From: HLUCCA09 sp039822045
GTDB taxonomy: Bacteria; Pseudomonadota; Alphaproteobacteria; Rhodobacterales; Rhodobacteraceae
Assembly: GCA_039822045.1 (NCBI GenBank)
Contig: JBCBMY010000007.1
Location: 62,001 to 126,000 of the forward strand
Direction of reading: 5' to 3'
Length of the DNA: 64,000 nt
Both the position numbers and the translations under genes were made by a program. Positions 1-9,491 of the stretch are shown here, piece by piece (the stretch's first letter is position 1; each line of letters opens with the position of its first letter). Below the pieces are notes generated by a model. The model ran no database searches and was not told the origin of the DNA. It worked only from the letters and a program-made list of their open reading frames with translations.

Positions 1-471
1 CGCGACGTGATCTTCGGGGGCCGGGGCAACGACTTGATCTTTGCCGGCGCTGGCAGCGCGGCCGACCGTGTTCGCGGCGACGACGGAAACGACACAATTG
101 CAGGCTCGTCCGGCGACAACGATCTCACGGGCGGAGACGGGCGCGACAGCATCGATGGGGCTGGCGGCGCCGATACGATCTTGGGCGGCGCCGATGCCGA
201 TACGATCGATGGCGGCGCGGGAAACGATGTGCTCGATGGCGGCCCAGGTGCGGACGACCTGATCTTCCGCCTTGACGGCGGAATGCAGACAGACATCATC
301 GTTGGCTTTGAGCTGGGCATCGACCGGCTTTTTCTCGGCAACCCGGACTATACGTTTGTATTGGAGGCAGGTGAGCCCGATCTGTCACTGGTCTGGTCCT
401 CCGGTCAGACGCTGATCCTATTGGGGGTTTCGAACCCGATCGCGCTGGCGGACGACATCGACCACATCTGA
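1..471 (+). CDS. RTX / hemolysin-type calcium-binding protein, 3' end only
   Basis: The reading frame is open from the first base, so the gene starts outside the window and only about 156 C-terminal residues are visible. These contain several glycine/aspartate nonapeptides of the GGxGxDxhx type (for example GGRGNDLIF, GGAGNDVLDG), which bind Ca2+ in parallel beta-roll folds. A non-repeat tail of about 70 residues follows, as in RTX proteins exported by type I secretion. Such proteins are secreted enzymes, adhesins or S-layer-like proteins; the functional part lies upstream, so the role cannot be stated. Confidence 0.85.
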   Translation, partial: RDVIFGGRGNDLIFAGAGSAADRVRGDDGNDTIAGSSGDNDLTGGDGRDSIDGAGGADTILGGADADTIDGGAGNDVLDGGPGADDLIFRLDGGMQTDIIVGFELGIDRLFLGNPDYTFVLEAGEPDLSLVWSSGQTLILLGVSNPIALADDIDHI

Positions 472-524
472 CCGCGCCAATAAGGTGCTGCCCCTGTGTG
501 GCGCGGCCCTTCCGGCTTGTGGCC

Positions 525-1433
525 CTAGCCCAGGGGGAAGGCAGAGCGGGCTTCAGCAACCTCATCGGGATCGGTCAATCGATACCGCGCAACAAAGCGC
601 GTCTTGAAGCCCACACGCCCGCGCCGAACCCCGAAGTTTTCGCCGTGATTGACGATGTAGAGCGCGGCGTCGGCCGATAGGGGCGTCAAGGGGCGTCGGG
701 CCAGCCGAGCAAGATAAGGGAACATCCGGTGCTCATGAGCGGTCGCCGCGCCGATCCATGCGGCGTCCTCGGGCCCCCCGGACAGGTCGAACCCGAAGGC
801 TGCGCAGGACCCGCAAAGCTTCCAGAACGCCTTTTGCCCCGGATGGCGCAGGCTTTGCGGCCTAGTGCGCGCCCAACCGCCAGTGGCAGCATCATGCATC
901 AGACCCTGTGCAACCACATACCCCGGTCTGCGTCGCGTGCGCATCTCGGCCACGGCATGGGAGGCAAGCAGGTCATCTGCATCAAAGGGCATCGCCCAGC
1001 CCTGCGGCACCCCGAGGCACGGGAGGGCTCCGGCGAGGTCGGCCAACTTGTCCCATTTGTCGTTGCCCTGGACGGACTGGGTGAACGGCAGCCAAATGAG
1101 GCGAGAGTCGTCCGGCAGCCCGGCCGGCCTATCCTGCCCGCAGATCAGGGCTCGCCAATGCGGGTCTGTCTGCCGCAGAAAGCTCTGAAGCGTACGGGCG
1201 AGCCGGTTTGACACGGCGCTCCAGTCGCCCACATGGTGCCGCCCGACAAGTGGAACGAGGAACACGACTTCTGGCGAGGCCGCATCCGCCAGATCGAGCG
1301 GTCGTTTTCGTGCGGCAAGCGCCTCGGCCTCGGACGCTTGAAGGGACAATCGTTCGGCCAGGCCTGTCGACAGAGTGGCGGCGGAGCGTAAGAGCGCTCG
1401 ATGTCCCTTTGGCGTGGCTGGAACCTGCGCCAT
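525..1433 (-). CDS. Glycosyltransferase-like protein (putative rhamnosyltransferase type)
   Basis: The 302-residue protein has a GT-A-like layout: a hydrophobic strand EVVFLVPLVG at about 55-64, a segment rich in aromatic and basic residues, and a DxD-type metal/nucleotide-sugar motif FDADD at 150-154. The family guess (putative rhamnosyltransferases of alphaproteobacteria) rests on this motif and on the NDKWDKL and FGVRRG segments. It has no membrane segment, so a cytosolic enzyme acting on surface polysaccharide is likely. It converges with the RTX gene to its left. The exact sugar and acceptor are unknown. Confidence 0.55.
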   Translation of the reverse strand: MAQVPATPKGHRALLRSAATLSTGLAERLSLQASEAEALAARKRPLDLADAASPEVVFLVPLVGRHHVGDWSAVSNRLARTLQSFLRQTDPHWRALICGQDRPAGLPDDSRLIWLPFTQSVQGNDKWDKLADLAGALPCLGVPQGWAMPFDADDLLASHAVAEMRTRRRPGYVVAQGLMHDAATGGWARTRPQSLRHPGQKAFWKLCGSCAAFGFDLSGGPEDAAWIGAATAHEHRMFPYLARLARRPLTPLSADAALYIVNHGENFGVRRGRVGFKTRFVARYRLTDPDEVAEARSAFPLG

Positions 1434-1549
1434 GGTCAGGCCAACGCGCTGCCGTCAATGCAAGGAAACCTGGACCGTGCACCCTGCCCGCAACGCTCCC
1501 TGCACCAAAGATCGGACCAATCGAAGGTCGAAAGCCGGCGTGGCATCGC

Positions 1550-2032
1550 TCAGGGTCGGGCCGGCAGTCGCCGGGACAGGTCGTCGTAAAGGGCCGCACG
1601 TTCGTCGGGGCTCAGGAAAGCTCCGATTTCAACTTCGCGGTCGCCCCCCTTCAGCGTGACGTAGTTCTCCACCGGCCCACCTGCCTTGTGCAATGCCACT
1701 TGCACCCAGTGCGGGTTCGCCTCCCACCGCCGTTCTGGCCCGTGCACCTCGCGACGCACAAGCGCGACCGTCGTCTCACCAATCGTGAGTTCCTCGCTCA
1801 TGGTCATCTCGTGGTCCTTCCAGCGGATCGCGAACATTGTGAGCCCGACCGCGCCGATGACGAACGGCAAAAGCGCCCACATCACGGGCGAACCCGCAAC
1901 GGCGACGAGGGGCAGGCAGACGAGCGCAATGGTCGCGCCCATGAACCACGCAAATCCCGAATTGGTCATCGATCGGTGCGGCCAGAGGCGCAGCCGCGCG
2001 GGGGGTGAGGTCTCGCTCCATTGGTACGGCAT
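1550..2032 (-). CDS. DUF2244 integral membrane protein
   Basis: The 160-residue protein has two adjacent membrane segments at about 27-47 and 50-70. A soluble C-terminal half follows, containing the REVHGPERRWEANP and VTLKGGDREVEIG patterns seen in DUF2244 proteins. In roseobacters this gene often sits beside the cytochrome c oxidase genes, as here downstream of ctaD. That suggests, but does not prove, a role around the oxidase. A GC-rich hairpin at 2122-2145 lies between it and ctaD, so it may be only partly co-transcribed. Function is unknown. Confidence 0.8.
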   Translation of the reverse strand: MPYQWSETSPPARLRLWPHRSMTNSGFAWFMGATIALVCLPLVAVAGSPVMWALLPFVIGAVGLTMFAIRWKDHEMTMSEELTIGETTVALVRREVHGPERRWEANPHWVQVALHKAGGPVENYVTLKGGDREVEIGAFLSPDERAALYDDLSRRLPARP

Positions 2033-2121
2033 ATGCTCTGCCTCCGCGGTCAGTCTCCGCGCGTCGCCAAGCCGCTGTCCGTCTTAGCGTCCGATCTGCC
2101 CGCGCGCCCCTCCCGAAGTAG

Positions 2122-2145
2122 ATGGGCCCCGGACGAAGCCGGGGC
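2122..2145 (-). terminator. GC-rich hairpin after ctaD
   Basis: A perfect 9-bp stem (GGGCCCCGG / CCGGGGCCC) with a 6-nt loop lies 63 bases past the ctaD stop codon on the minus strand, ahead of the DUF2244 gene. There is no long T-run, so it may act as an attenuator or an RNA-stabilising 3' end rather than a full terminator. Confidence 0.55.
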
Positions 2146-2208
2146 CCTTCGCGGCCGATGCGGCCCCTTGCTTCAGATGCCCCGAGGGAGCGTGGGATCG
2201 TCCCTCAC

Positions 2209-3894
2209 CTATCCGTGGGACGGGTGATGATGGTCCTTGTCCCACATGTCCTGCGTCGGCAGCGTCTCGAACGTGTGCTCGGGCGGCGGTGAGGGCAGCG
2301 TCCATTCGAGCGTGTCGGCGTGCTCGTTCCAGTAGTTGTTTTCGGTGACCTTCGCGCCGCGCGTCAGCGTGACGTAGATGATGTAGAAGAACAGCAGGAA
2401 CGAGGCGAAGGCGAGGAAGGCGCCGATCGACGAGATCCAGTTCCAGAGCGCGAAGGCCTCGGGATAGTCGATGTAGCGGCGCGGCATGCCCTGACGGCCC
2501 AGGAAGTGCTGCGGGAAGAATGTCAGGTTCGACCCGATGAACATCATCCAGAAGTGGATCTGGCCCAGCCGCTCCGGGTATTGCCGGCCAGACATCTTGC
2601 CAATCCAGTAGTAGATGCCGGCAAAGATGCAAAAGACCGCGCCCAGCGACATCACATAGTGGAAGTGCGCAACAACGTAGTAGGTGTCGTGATAGGCTCG
2701 GTCGATGCCCGCCTGGCTGAGGACGATGCCGGTGACGCCGCCCACCGTGAAGAGGAACAGGAACCCGAAGGCCCATAGCATCGGTGTCTTGAACTCCACC
2801 GAGCCGCCCCACATCGTGGCGATCCAGGAGAAGATCTTGATGCCCGTCGGCACCGCGATCACCATGGTCGCCAACATGAAGTAGGCCTGCTGGCTCACCG
2901 ACATACCGACGGTGTACATATGGTGCGCCCACACGACGAACCCGAGCGCCCCGATTGCCACCATGGCATAGACCATCGGAAGGTAGCCGAAGATCGGTTT
3001 CCGAGAGAACGTCGCGATTACGTGGGAGATCAGGCCAAAGCCCGGAAGGATGATGATGTAGACTTCCGGGTGGCCAAAGAACCAAAGGATGTGCTGATAG
3101 AGCACAGGGTCTCCACCGCCTGCGGCATCAAAGAATGTCGTGCCGAAGTTGCGGTCCGTCAGCAGCATGGTGATGGCACCGGCAAGCACCGGCAGGGACA
3201 GCAGGATCAGCCACGCCGTCACGAAGATCGACCACGCAAAGAGCGGCACCTTGTGTAGCGTCATGCCCGGGGCGCGCATGTTGAGGAACGTGGTGATCAT
3301 GTTGATCGCGCCGAGGATCGACGAGGCGCCTGACACATGGACAGCGAAGATCGCCAAATCCATCGAATAGCCCTGCTCGGTGGTCGACAGGGGCGCATAG
3401 AGCACCCAACCGACGCCAGACCCGAGCTGACCGTTGCCACCAGGCGACAGGACAGAAGCGATCGCGAGAGACGTCCCCGCAACATAGAGCCAGTAGGAGA
3501 GGTTGTTCAGACGCGGAAATGCCATGTCCGGCGCGCCGATCTGCAGCGGCATAAAGTAGTTGCCGAAGCCACCAAACAGCGCCGGGATCACCACAAAGAA
3601 CATCATCAGGATGCCATGCGCGGTGATCAGCACGTTCCACAGATGGCCGTTCGGAGTGCAGTCCTCGGTGGAGGTGGGGAACATCCGCGCCCCCTCCATG
3701 CACATGAACTGCACGCCCGGGTTCATCAGCTCCATCCGCATATACACGGTGAAGGCCACGGCGATGAAGCCAACGACGGCGGAGGTGATCAGGTAGAGGA
3801 TCCCGATGTCTTTGTGGTTCGTGGACATGAACCAGCGGGTGAAAAACCCGCGGGTATCCTCGTGGTCGTGCCCGGTGACGGCGGCGTCGGCCAT
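2209..3894 (-). CDS. ctaD: Cytochrome c oxidase subunit I (aa3 type)
   Basis: This is the catalytic subunit of the haem-copper oxidase: it reduces O2 with electrons from cytochrome c and pumps protons across the inner membrane. The 561-residue length and twelve-helix pattern fit the family. Visible hallmarks are GHPEVY (CuB histidine and the cross-linked tyrosine), the VWAHHMYTVG pair of histidines and HFHYVMSLG (haem ligands). The frame is open upstream to 4083, but the start at 3894 is chosen because AGGAGG lies 4 bases before it and the protein then begins MADAAVTGHDHEDTRG, as in related subunits. Subunits II and III are not in the window, which is normal for split cta loci. Confidence 0.97.
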   Translation of the reverse strand: MADAAVTGHDHEDTRGFFTRWFMSTNHKDIGILYLITSAVVGFIAVAFTVYMRMELMNPGVQFMCMEGARMFPTSTEDCTPNGHLWNVLITAHGILMMFFVVIPALFGGFGNYFMPLQIGAPDMAFPRLNNLSYWLYVAGTSLAIASVLSPGGNGQLGSGVGWVLYAPLSTTEQGYSMDLAIFAVHVSGASSILGAINMITTFLNMRAPGMTLHKVPLFAWSIFVTAWLILLSLPVLAGAITMLLTDRNFGTTFFDAAGGGDPVLYQHILWFFGHPEVYIIILPGFGLISHVIATFSRKPIFGYLPMVYAMVAIGALGFVVWAHHMYTVGMSVSQQAYFMLATMVIAVPTGIKIFSWIATMWGGSVEFKTPMLWAFGFLFLFTVGGVTGIVLSQAGIDRAYHDTYYVVAHFHYVMSLGAVFCIFAGIYYWIGKMSGRQYPERLGQIHFWMMFIGSNLTFFPQHFLGRQGMPRRYIDYPEAFALWNWISSIGAFLAFASFLLFFYIIYVTLTRGAKVTENNYWNEHADTLEWTLPSPPPEHTFETLPTQDMWDKDHHHPSHG

Positions 3895-4121
3895 AATGCC
3901 TCCTCGTAGGGTCGAATTCTGCGTCCGGTTTGCGCCGGGCCGGTGAACACGGATTCTGGCCCGTGCGCAAGCGCCCGTTCTTGCTCGGCGTGACACTAGG
4001 GCGTCGCTGCGGGTGCAGCAACGGTCAGTTGGACGCAGGGGCCGGCATCGCAGGCTTGGAATTGGCGTTTGATTGGCCGCCACTGCCGAAGCGGGAGCGG
4101 CCCGACATTGGCGGGACGTCC

Positions 4122-4140
4122 AAAGCCCCCAAGCGGGGGA
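4122..4140 (-). terminator. Rho-independent-like terminator of the 4145 gene
   Basis: On the minus strand the sequence reads CCCCC GCTT GGGGG followed by CTTTGG, just after the stop codon of the 4145-5407 gene. The stem is short but GC-only. The U-tract is weak. Confidence 0.5.
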
Positions 4141-4144
4141 GCCT

Positions 4145-5407
4145 CTACCCGCTATTGCCTGACGCGGGTGTGGTGGCCGCCATGACCTCCGCGACGACGC
4201 GCTTCACCTCAGCCTCAATTGACCCGTCGTCGCGAGCGGTGGGTTGATGGTGCTCCGACAACTCTTCCGTCGGCACAACGCCACCGCCTGCGCCACGCAA
4301 CAGTGTCGCGAGGTTGGAAAGACCCGCAAATACACGATACCAGAACGGACCGCCCAGCCCGATGAGCAGGCCGGCTATCAACGTGTTGACGACCCAGATC
4401 AAGAACGGCGCGCGGCGGGTCTGTCCCGTTTCTTCCGATCCTTCCGCCGTGTCCACGCAAGTGACAGCGCCGAAGGCGCGCACAATCGTACAGTGGGGCC
4501 AGTAGCTGAAGCCGATCGGAAGGGAGCCCTCGACAGCGTATTCCTCGATCTGGTCCGCAGTTTGTCGCGCCGACTGGCTGAGCGCGATGAAGGCGGCCCA
4601 TTCCCGGTCCGTCAGGCCGTCGGGGGCCTCCTCCGGCAATGCCTCCACGTCAAGGTCGAGCGTATTGCTCAGGTCTGTCAGCGCGGTCTGAAGGTTGTCG
4701 ACAACAGTGTCGGAGGTGGCAACCAGCCCTTCGCGTGCGGCTGCGTTCTCGGACAGATGTCTGATCAGCCGGCCGCCTTCGATGTTGAAGACAAACGCAA
4801 ACGCGACAGCGGTGATGAGCGAGAAGGCACGGGCGTTGCGGCGATAGCTTTCGTTGGTCAGGGCACGATAGCGGGCGTACCGGCGGATCATATCGCCCCA
4901 TTCCCTCTCCCGCTTGGGTCGGTCCTCGACAGTCGCCGTCTCTCGCTCCGCTTCCGGGAGTGGCTTGCCATACGTGATCGCCAACCCGATCTCGTGATCG
5001 GCTAGCCGCATTGCCAGGCCCGAAGATGTCATCGTTTCGACCCGTGCATGATCCTTGGGGTCATAAATTGTCAGATGCGAAAGGAAACGCGCGGGCAGGT
5101 TGAACCCTCGCGTGTCGGCGGCCGCGACGGTCTCGGCATCGATCAGGCGGTTCTCGGTGAGGTCGTTGGCTGCCGCGGACATCCAAGTCTTCTGGGTCGC
5201 CTCGTCGGCGTTCAGGTCGAGCCCCGCTCTAGCCAGCAGGCCGGGTCGTTCCTGACGCACCTCAAAGAGGAATTGAAGCACGCCTTTGCGAACATAGTGC
5301 GCCCTGCGCGCAAGCGTACGGAGCGTCGCCTCAACGAGGCCGGCAACGATTGTGGAAAAGAGGATCATCGCGACGGTGAAGGCCAAGGCCGTTTCGAGCA
5401 TTTCCAT
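4145..5407 (-). CDS. Conserved membrane protein of unknown function
   Basis: The protein has 420 residues. It has an N-terminal membrane helix at about 6-28, a second around 195-210 and a third around 335-355. The last is followed by GGPFWYRVFAGLSNL and a low-complexity tail. Between helices 2 and 3 lies an acidic, probably periplasmic region with a single pair of cysteines (in HCTIV and VTCVD) that could form a disulfide. I do not recognise the family. The GGPFWY...L(S)NL segment after the last helix recurs in other bacterial hypothetical membrane proteins. It stands alone between ctaD and lipB with its own terminator-like hairpin. Confidence 0.7.
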   Translation of the reverse strand: MEMLETALAFTVAMILFSTIVAGLVEATLRTLARRAHYVRKGVLQFLFEVRQERPGLLARAGLDLNADEATQKTWMSAAANDLTENRLIDAETVAAADTRGFNLPARFLSHLTIYDPKDHARVETMTSSGLAMRLADHEIGLAITYGKPLPEAERETATVEDRPKREREWGDMIRRYARYRALTNESYRRNARAFSLITAVAFAFVFNIEGGRLIRHLSENAAAREGLVATSDTVVDNLQTALTDLSNTLDLDVEALPEEAPDGLTDREWAAFIALSQSARQTADQIEEYAVEGSLPIGFSYWPHCTIVRAFGAVTCVDTAEGSEETGQTRRAPFLIWVVNTLIAGLLIGLGGPFWYRVFAGLSNLATLLRGAGGGVVPTEELSEHHQPTARDDGSIEAEVKRVVAEVMAATTPASGNSG

Positions 5408-5575
5408 GGTGAATCTCCAGGCTGTCTGCTGCGGCGAATGTCAGGGGGCGGGGATAGTTGAGTTCTCCGCAGACTGCTCTGCGGGCGCCGGATTACCCAA
5501 GGGAAATCGCGTGATCATGCTCTCGCGTTCCCGCAGCGTGAGCTCATCGAAAAACTGAAGTCCGGTGAGGCGTGC

Positions 5576-6232
5576 TCAGGCCGGGACCGGCGCAAGGAAT
5601 GGGCACGTCTGGCGCAGTGCGACGTCGAGGTCCGCCATTGTGACCGGCAGCCCCAGGTCGACCAATGATGTCACACCGTGACCGGTGATCCCACAGGGGA
5701 CGATCCCACCGTAGTGGCTGAGATCGGGCTCCACGTTGATCGCGAGACCGTGGAAACTCACCCACCGGCGCATCTTGATCCCAATGGCGGCGATCTTGTC
5801 TTCGTGCTCAGTTCCGTCGGGCAGACGCGGCTTTTCCGGCCGCGGGACCCAAACTCCGACGCGGTTGGCCCGCGCCTCAGCGCGGATATTGAAGCGGTCG
5901 AGGGCGGCTATCACCCACGCTTCGAGCGCGTCCACAAACCGCCGGACGTCGCGGCCGCGGGCGCCCACATCCAGCATCACGTAAACGACGCGCTGTCCTG
6001 GCCCGTGATATGTGTATTGTCCGCCACGATGCGTCCGATGAACAGGAAAGCGCCCGGGCCAGATAAGGTCTTCGTCGCGGGCCGAGGTCCCAGCTGTGTA
6101 GAGCGGCGGGTGCTCAAGGAGCCAGATCGCCTCGCCCGCACGCCCCTCCGCGATGGCGGCCACGCGCGCCTCCATCGCTCCGACTGCTTCTGCGTAGTCG
6201 GTCACTCCGTCGCTGACGATCCATTCCGGCAT
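5576..6232 (-). CDS. lipB: Lipoyl(octanoyl) transferase
   Basis: LipB moves octanoate from acyl carrier protein to a lysine of lipoyl domains (pyruvate and 2-oxoglutarate dehydrogenases, GcvH), the first step of lipoate synthesis. The 218-residue protein carries the family signatures RGGQYTYHGPGQ at 69-80, a catalytic lysine (Lys146 in EDKIAAIG) and the acyl-accepting cysteine (Cys180 in PCGITGHGVTSL). The start at 6232 is preferred over the upstream open frame because the protein then begins at the usual LipB N-terminus, with GGGAG about 7 bases ahead. Confidence 0.96.
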   Translation of the reverse strand: MPEWIVSDGVTDYAEAVGAMEARVAAIAEGRAGEAIWLLEHPPLYTAGTSARDEDLIWPGRFPVHRTHRGGQYTYHGPGQRVVYVMLDVGARGRDVRRFVDALEAWVIAALDRFNIRAEARANRVGVWVPRPEKPRLPDGTEHEDKIAAIGIKMRRWVSFHGLAINVEPDLSHYGGIVPCGITGHGVTSLVDLGLPVTMADLDVALRQTCPFLAPVPA

Positions 6233-6426
6233 GGCCTGCTCCCTTCCGCCCCGCGATATAGGTGCGCGGCGGACGATTGTCTGCCCGCCCGCACCGGCGA
6301 CCTCCAGCCACACCGCCCGCACCGGCGCCCTTGACCGGTGGCCCAATTGGCACCCCTGAATTTTTCCCAGGAGGGCCCTTGCTCAGCAACGCGACTGCAG
6401 CTACAGAGCCGCCCATCAAGCTGCGT

Positions 6427-6513
6427 GCGGTCGTGGCGGAATTGGTAGACGCGCAGCGTTGAGGTCGCTGTGGGGTAACTCCCGTGGAAGTTCGAGTCTT
6501 CTCGACCGCACCA
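6427..6513 (+). tRNA. tRNA-Leu (anticodon GAG)
   Basis: The 7-bp acceptor stem GCGGTCG / CGACCGC is closed by discriminator A and an encoded CCA at 6511-6513. The anticodon arm is CAGCG TTGAGGT CGCTG, giving anticodon GAG. A long variable arm (TGGGGTAACTCCCG) marks a class II tRNA, and GTTCGAGTC forms the T loop region. The GAG anticodon reads CUC/CUU leucine codons. It stands at the left edge of the accessory region. Confidence 0.95.
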
Positions 6514-7306
6514 ATCCCTTTTCTTCGAGAACCTATGCGTCCCACCCATCCAAAGGCGTGGCCACAAGAAACGTCCCAAAAATCATTGAGATGAGAGCGG
6601 TGCAATTACCGCTGCGAGCTGAGGCGCAGAGGTCTCAGCACACCATCACTCAGTGACGGCGCATGATGCTCCTTTTCCGTGCTTGGTCCTTGCGCATCGA
6701 GATGAGCAAGCGAAGCGACGCCGTCCGCGAGACGCCTCAACCAGTCAATTGCGATAGGGTGTCTGAAAGAGAGGGCTTCGTCGTGTGCGGACATGGCCGA
6801 TACGATTTGGCGAGGGCCGTCGTCGTCGACAGCGTCAACCAACTCGTTGATCGCTGACGCCTCCTTGGGAGAGCAGCGCCTGGTCTAACTACGAATTGTT
6901 TTGGTGGTCGTTTCACGTCTTCCAATTTAGGCGGTCTGGTTGTCGTGCGGGCGCTGGATGCGTCGTGGAAGCTGAACCAAATCGCAACCAGGCTGCGCCG
7001 AACGCAGCTAGGGCATGACCTTTGTCGATTGCGCGCGCCGACGACTTGCTTCGCTAACACTCTGCGTTCTCCGACGATGCGAGATTGCGGCAGCGCCTTC
7101 TTGCGGACGTCGTGGGGGCGGTGGCTCGATTTGGCAGGTTGTGGTGGTTTGAAAGGGTGATAAGACGCACGCGCCGGTCCTCGGATTGGCCATCACCGGG
7201 AAGCGCGGCGGCTTCTTTCGGATCAAGGTGGACCTGCCAGATCCGTGTGGACTTGCCGGGCGCTGCGGCTGGCGGTCGTACCGCGGCACAACCGGTTCGG
7301 ACGGGT
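6514..7306. other. Gene-poor stretch after tRNA-Leu
   Basis: No convincing gene is seen in these 793 bases. The best candidate is a TTG-started 78-codon minus-strand frame ending at 6606, with AAGGAGG about 14 bases before the TTG, but the protein is not recognisable. Base composition is less GC-rich than the core genes. I read it as the degraded edge of an accessory region beginning at the tRNA. Confidence 0.4.
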
Positions 7307-8299
7307 TCACCACCGATGGTGGACGTGTTCCTTCACCAAGGTCTCGTAGACCTCGTCGATGGCCGACATCGTGTCGGGGGGAAGCGGGGCAAGCGCACCT
7401 GTAGCTGCATTTGAAGTGGCCTGAGCCGGCGTCCTTGCGCCGGGGATTGTCACGCTCACTGCATCGTTCATCAAAATCCAGCGCAACGCGAACTGTGCCA
7501 TGGATGCTCCCTCCGGCACGAGCGGGCGCAAGCGGTCGACCGCATCCAACGCCACGTCATAGGGCACGCCGGCGAAAGTCTCCCCCACATCGAACGCCTC
7601 GCCGTTCCGGTTGAACGACCGATGGTCGTCGGCCGCAAACGTTGTGTTCTTCGACATCTTCCCGCTCAGAAGACCACTTGCCAGCGGCACGCGGGCGATC
7701 ACCGCCACGCCCTTCGCCTTGGCTTCGCGAAAGAACAGGTCGCTCGGGCGTTGGCGAAAGATGTTGTAGATGATCTGAACCGAGGCGACGTTCGGATATT
7801 CGATCGCCTTCAGAGCTTCCTCGACCTTCTCGACGGAAACGCCGAAGAAACTGACCTTGCCCTTTTCGACAAGCCGATCGAGCGAGTGGAACAGTTCCGG
7901 GTCGTAGTAGACCTCGGTCGGCGGGCAGTGCAACTGTAGAAGATCGATGCGCTCGACGCCAAGGTTCGAAAGGCTCCGGTCCACGAATGCTTCGATTGCA
8001 TCGTAGGTATAGCCGTCCGCGATATGCGGATTGAGACGCCTTCCCGCCTTCGTTGCCACAACCGGGCGTGGTCCCGACCGGGTCGCGAGCACATCCCGAA
8101 CGATCCGTTCGGAACGTCCATCTCCGTAAACATCTGCGGTGTCGACGAATGTCACCCCATCATCGAGGGCCGCGGCGAGCGTTTCCTTCGCATCGGTTTC
8201 GGACACGTCGCCCCACGAGCCGCCAATTGCCCATGCCCCGAAGCCAATCGACGAAATCCGCAATCCGGTCCGCCCGAGTTCACGTTCCGGCAACGACAT
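7307..8299 (-). CDS. Aldo/keto reductase
   Basis: The 330-residue NADPH-dependent oxidoreductase has the (beta/alpha)8 aldo/keto reductase layout. The catalytic tetrad is visible: Asp53 and Tyr58 (FVDTADVYG), Lys84 (VATKAGRR) and His124 (LLQLHCP). The start ELGRTGLRISSIGFGAWAIGG and the late RWILMNDAVSVTIPGA segment are typical of the YajO/AKR12-13-like groups that reduce aldehydes and ketones. The substrate is not predictable. It lies isolated in the accessory region, intact, next to a destroyed dehydrogenase gene. Confidence 0.92.
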   Translation of the reverse strand: MSLPERELGRTGLRISSIGFGAWAIGGSWGDVSETDAKETLAAALDDGVTFVDTADVYGDGRSERIVRDVLATRSGPRPVVATKAGRRLNPHIADGYTYDAIEAFVDRSLSNLGVERIDLLQLHCPPTEVYYDPELFHSLDRLVEKGKVSFFGVSVEKVEEALKAIEYPNVASVQIIYNIFRQRPSDLFFREAKAKGVAVIARVPLASGLLSGKMSKNTTFAADDHRSFNRNGEAFDVGETFAGVPYDVALDAVDRLRPLVPEGASMAQFALRWILMNDAVSVTIPGARTPAQATSNAATGALAPLPPDTMSAIDEVYETLVKEHVHHRW

Positions 8300-8759
8300 G
8301 ATGCCCCTCCATGTTCGATGGCTCGTATCAATCCCCGTTGGATCCGCCGAGTGCCTGCCAATAGCCCGAGTTCGGGTACTCGCCCAACGTCAGCGGGCGG
8401 GTTGGCGCTGAAACGTGTCTTCGACGGGCTCGACCCAGTCAACCTAGATTTTTTGCCCGTAGCCGAGGTCAGTTGAGCCATCGCACAGACTAGGTCTGAG
8501 CGGATTTGTCGGAGCCCGACATCAGCTCGACACCGTGCTGTGGTCACGGCATTGAGCCCTATGGGGAAATTCCGACGCGCGGCAACTTGGCCTTGATAAA
8601 GTCGGGCCAGCTCAGTGGATACAGACGAGGCCATGCTGCGGGCAAGGACGAGGGTCCAAGCTTGTGAGATGGCCTTTGGACCCGGAACCTCGCGCCACTT
8701 GAGTGATCGCCGTTCATCCTGGAGAACGCGCTGCGCCAGAGGGCGCTTGAAATTGGCTT
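8300..8759. other. Non-coding or decayed stretch
   Basis: Between the aldo/keto reductase start and the end of the SDR remnant I see no intact gene. Long open frames cross it on the minus strand, but the translation is arginine/serine-rich and looks like noise. It may hold further remnants of the same decayed locus. Confidence 0.35.
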
Positions 8760-9491
8760 TAGGCTGGCACCACGATCCATGACAATCTAGTGCCCCTTGA
8801 TGTGTGGGGCCTCGCTGCTCGCAAGCAACAATGCCACAAACGCGAGTTTGGATGGATTGTCGCGCCGTCCCATAGGACCTTCGTCGTAGTCTCTTCAACC
8901 AATGTGCCTTGCAACTCTGACGGTTGTCCAACTGTTGAGGTGATTGGGGTTTCAGTTGGCCCTGGACCGATCCCACTAATCCGGGCGCGGCGAACGCCAC
9001 CGTACGCGCTAGCTGTGCTGCGGCCGCCTCCGTGGCACCGTTTGCGCCAGCATAGGGCCACCCGACTGCATTGGTTATTGAGGCGGTCACAACGACCGAC
9101 GATTGGTCCGACAGCGATGGAGTAGAACGCTTGGTTCTCAGCCAAACTCCGCGAAGGCCGATGGCGACCCGGCGGTCGGAGCTCTCGACATCACTAGCAG
9201 AAACCGGCGAAAACCGGTCGATGCCGGCGTTCAGGATCAACACGCACAACCTGCCATGGACTTCGCGGATCTGACAAAAAAGTGCTCGGCCTGTTCATCA
9301 ACCAGCGCGCCTGACAGCACTGCCATCGCATCCTACCCGAGCGCAGACCGGGCAGGAGAAACCCTGTCTAGGGACGATCCGGTCACAGTCGCTTGGGCGC
9401 ACCCACCACAAAATTGCGGCGCCGTTGCCAAGCCGATGCCGATTGCGCCGCCTGTTACGAGCGCGATTTCTCTCGATGGGGATTTGCCCAA
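8760..9491 (-). pseudogene. Short-chain dehydrogenase/reductase, destroyed by frameshifts
   Basis: Pieces of one SDR run in the right order through different minus-strand frames: a TTG start with AAGGAG ahead of it and the cofactor motif TGGAIGIGLATA near 9450; then VLILNAGI and VVVTASITNAVGW...YAGAN at 9245-8995; then GPGPTETPITS near 8950; then VPMGRRDNPSKLAFVALLLAS and IVMDRGAS at 8880-8763. The whole spans about 240 codons, the normal SDR length. At least three frameshifts and an in-frame TAG (8787-8789) break it. The YxxxK lysine also reads as Asn, suggesting long decay. Confidence 0.8.

Noticed and set aside
7538..7552. GTCGACCGCATCCA resembling the 3' end of tRNA-Leu, considered as an attachment-site duplicate
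   Set aside because: It lies within the coding sequence of the aldo/keto reductase and matches only about a dozen bases with a mismatch; chance is the better explanation.
8152..9249. Long 365-codon minus-strand frame
   Set aside because: Only a central part resembles a protein (SDR). The rest overlaps the aldo/keto reductase start and is arginine/serine-rich, so it is a frame running through a pseudogene, not a gene.
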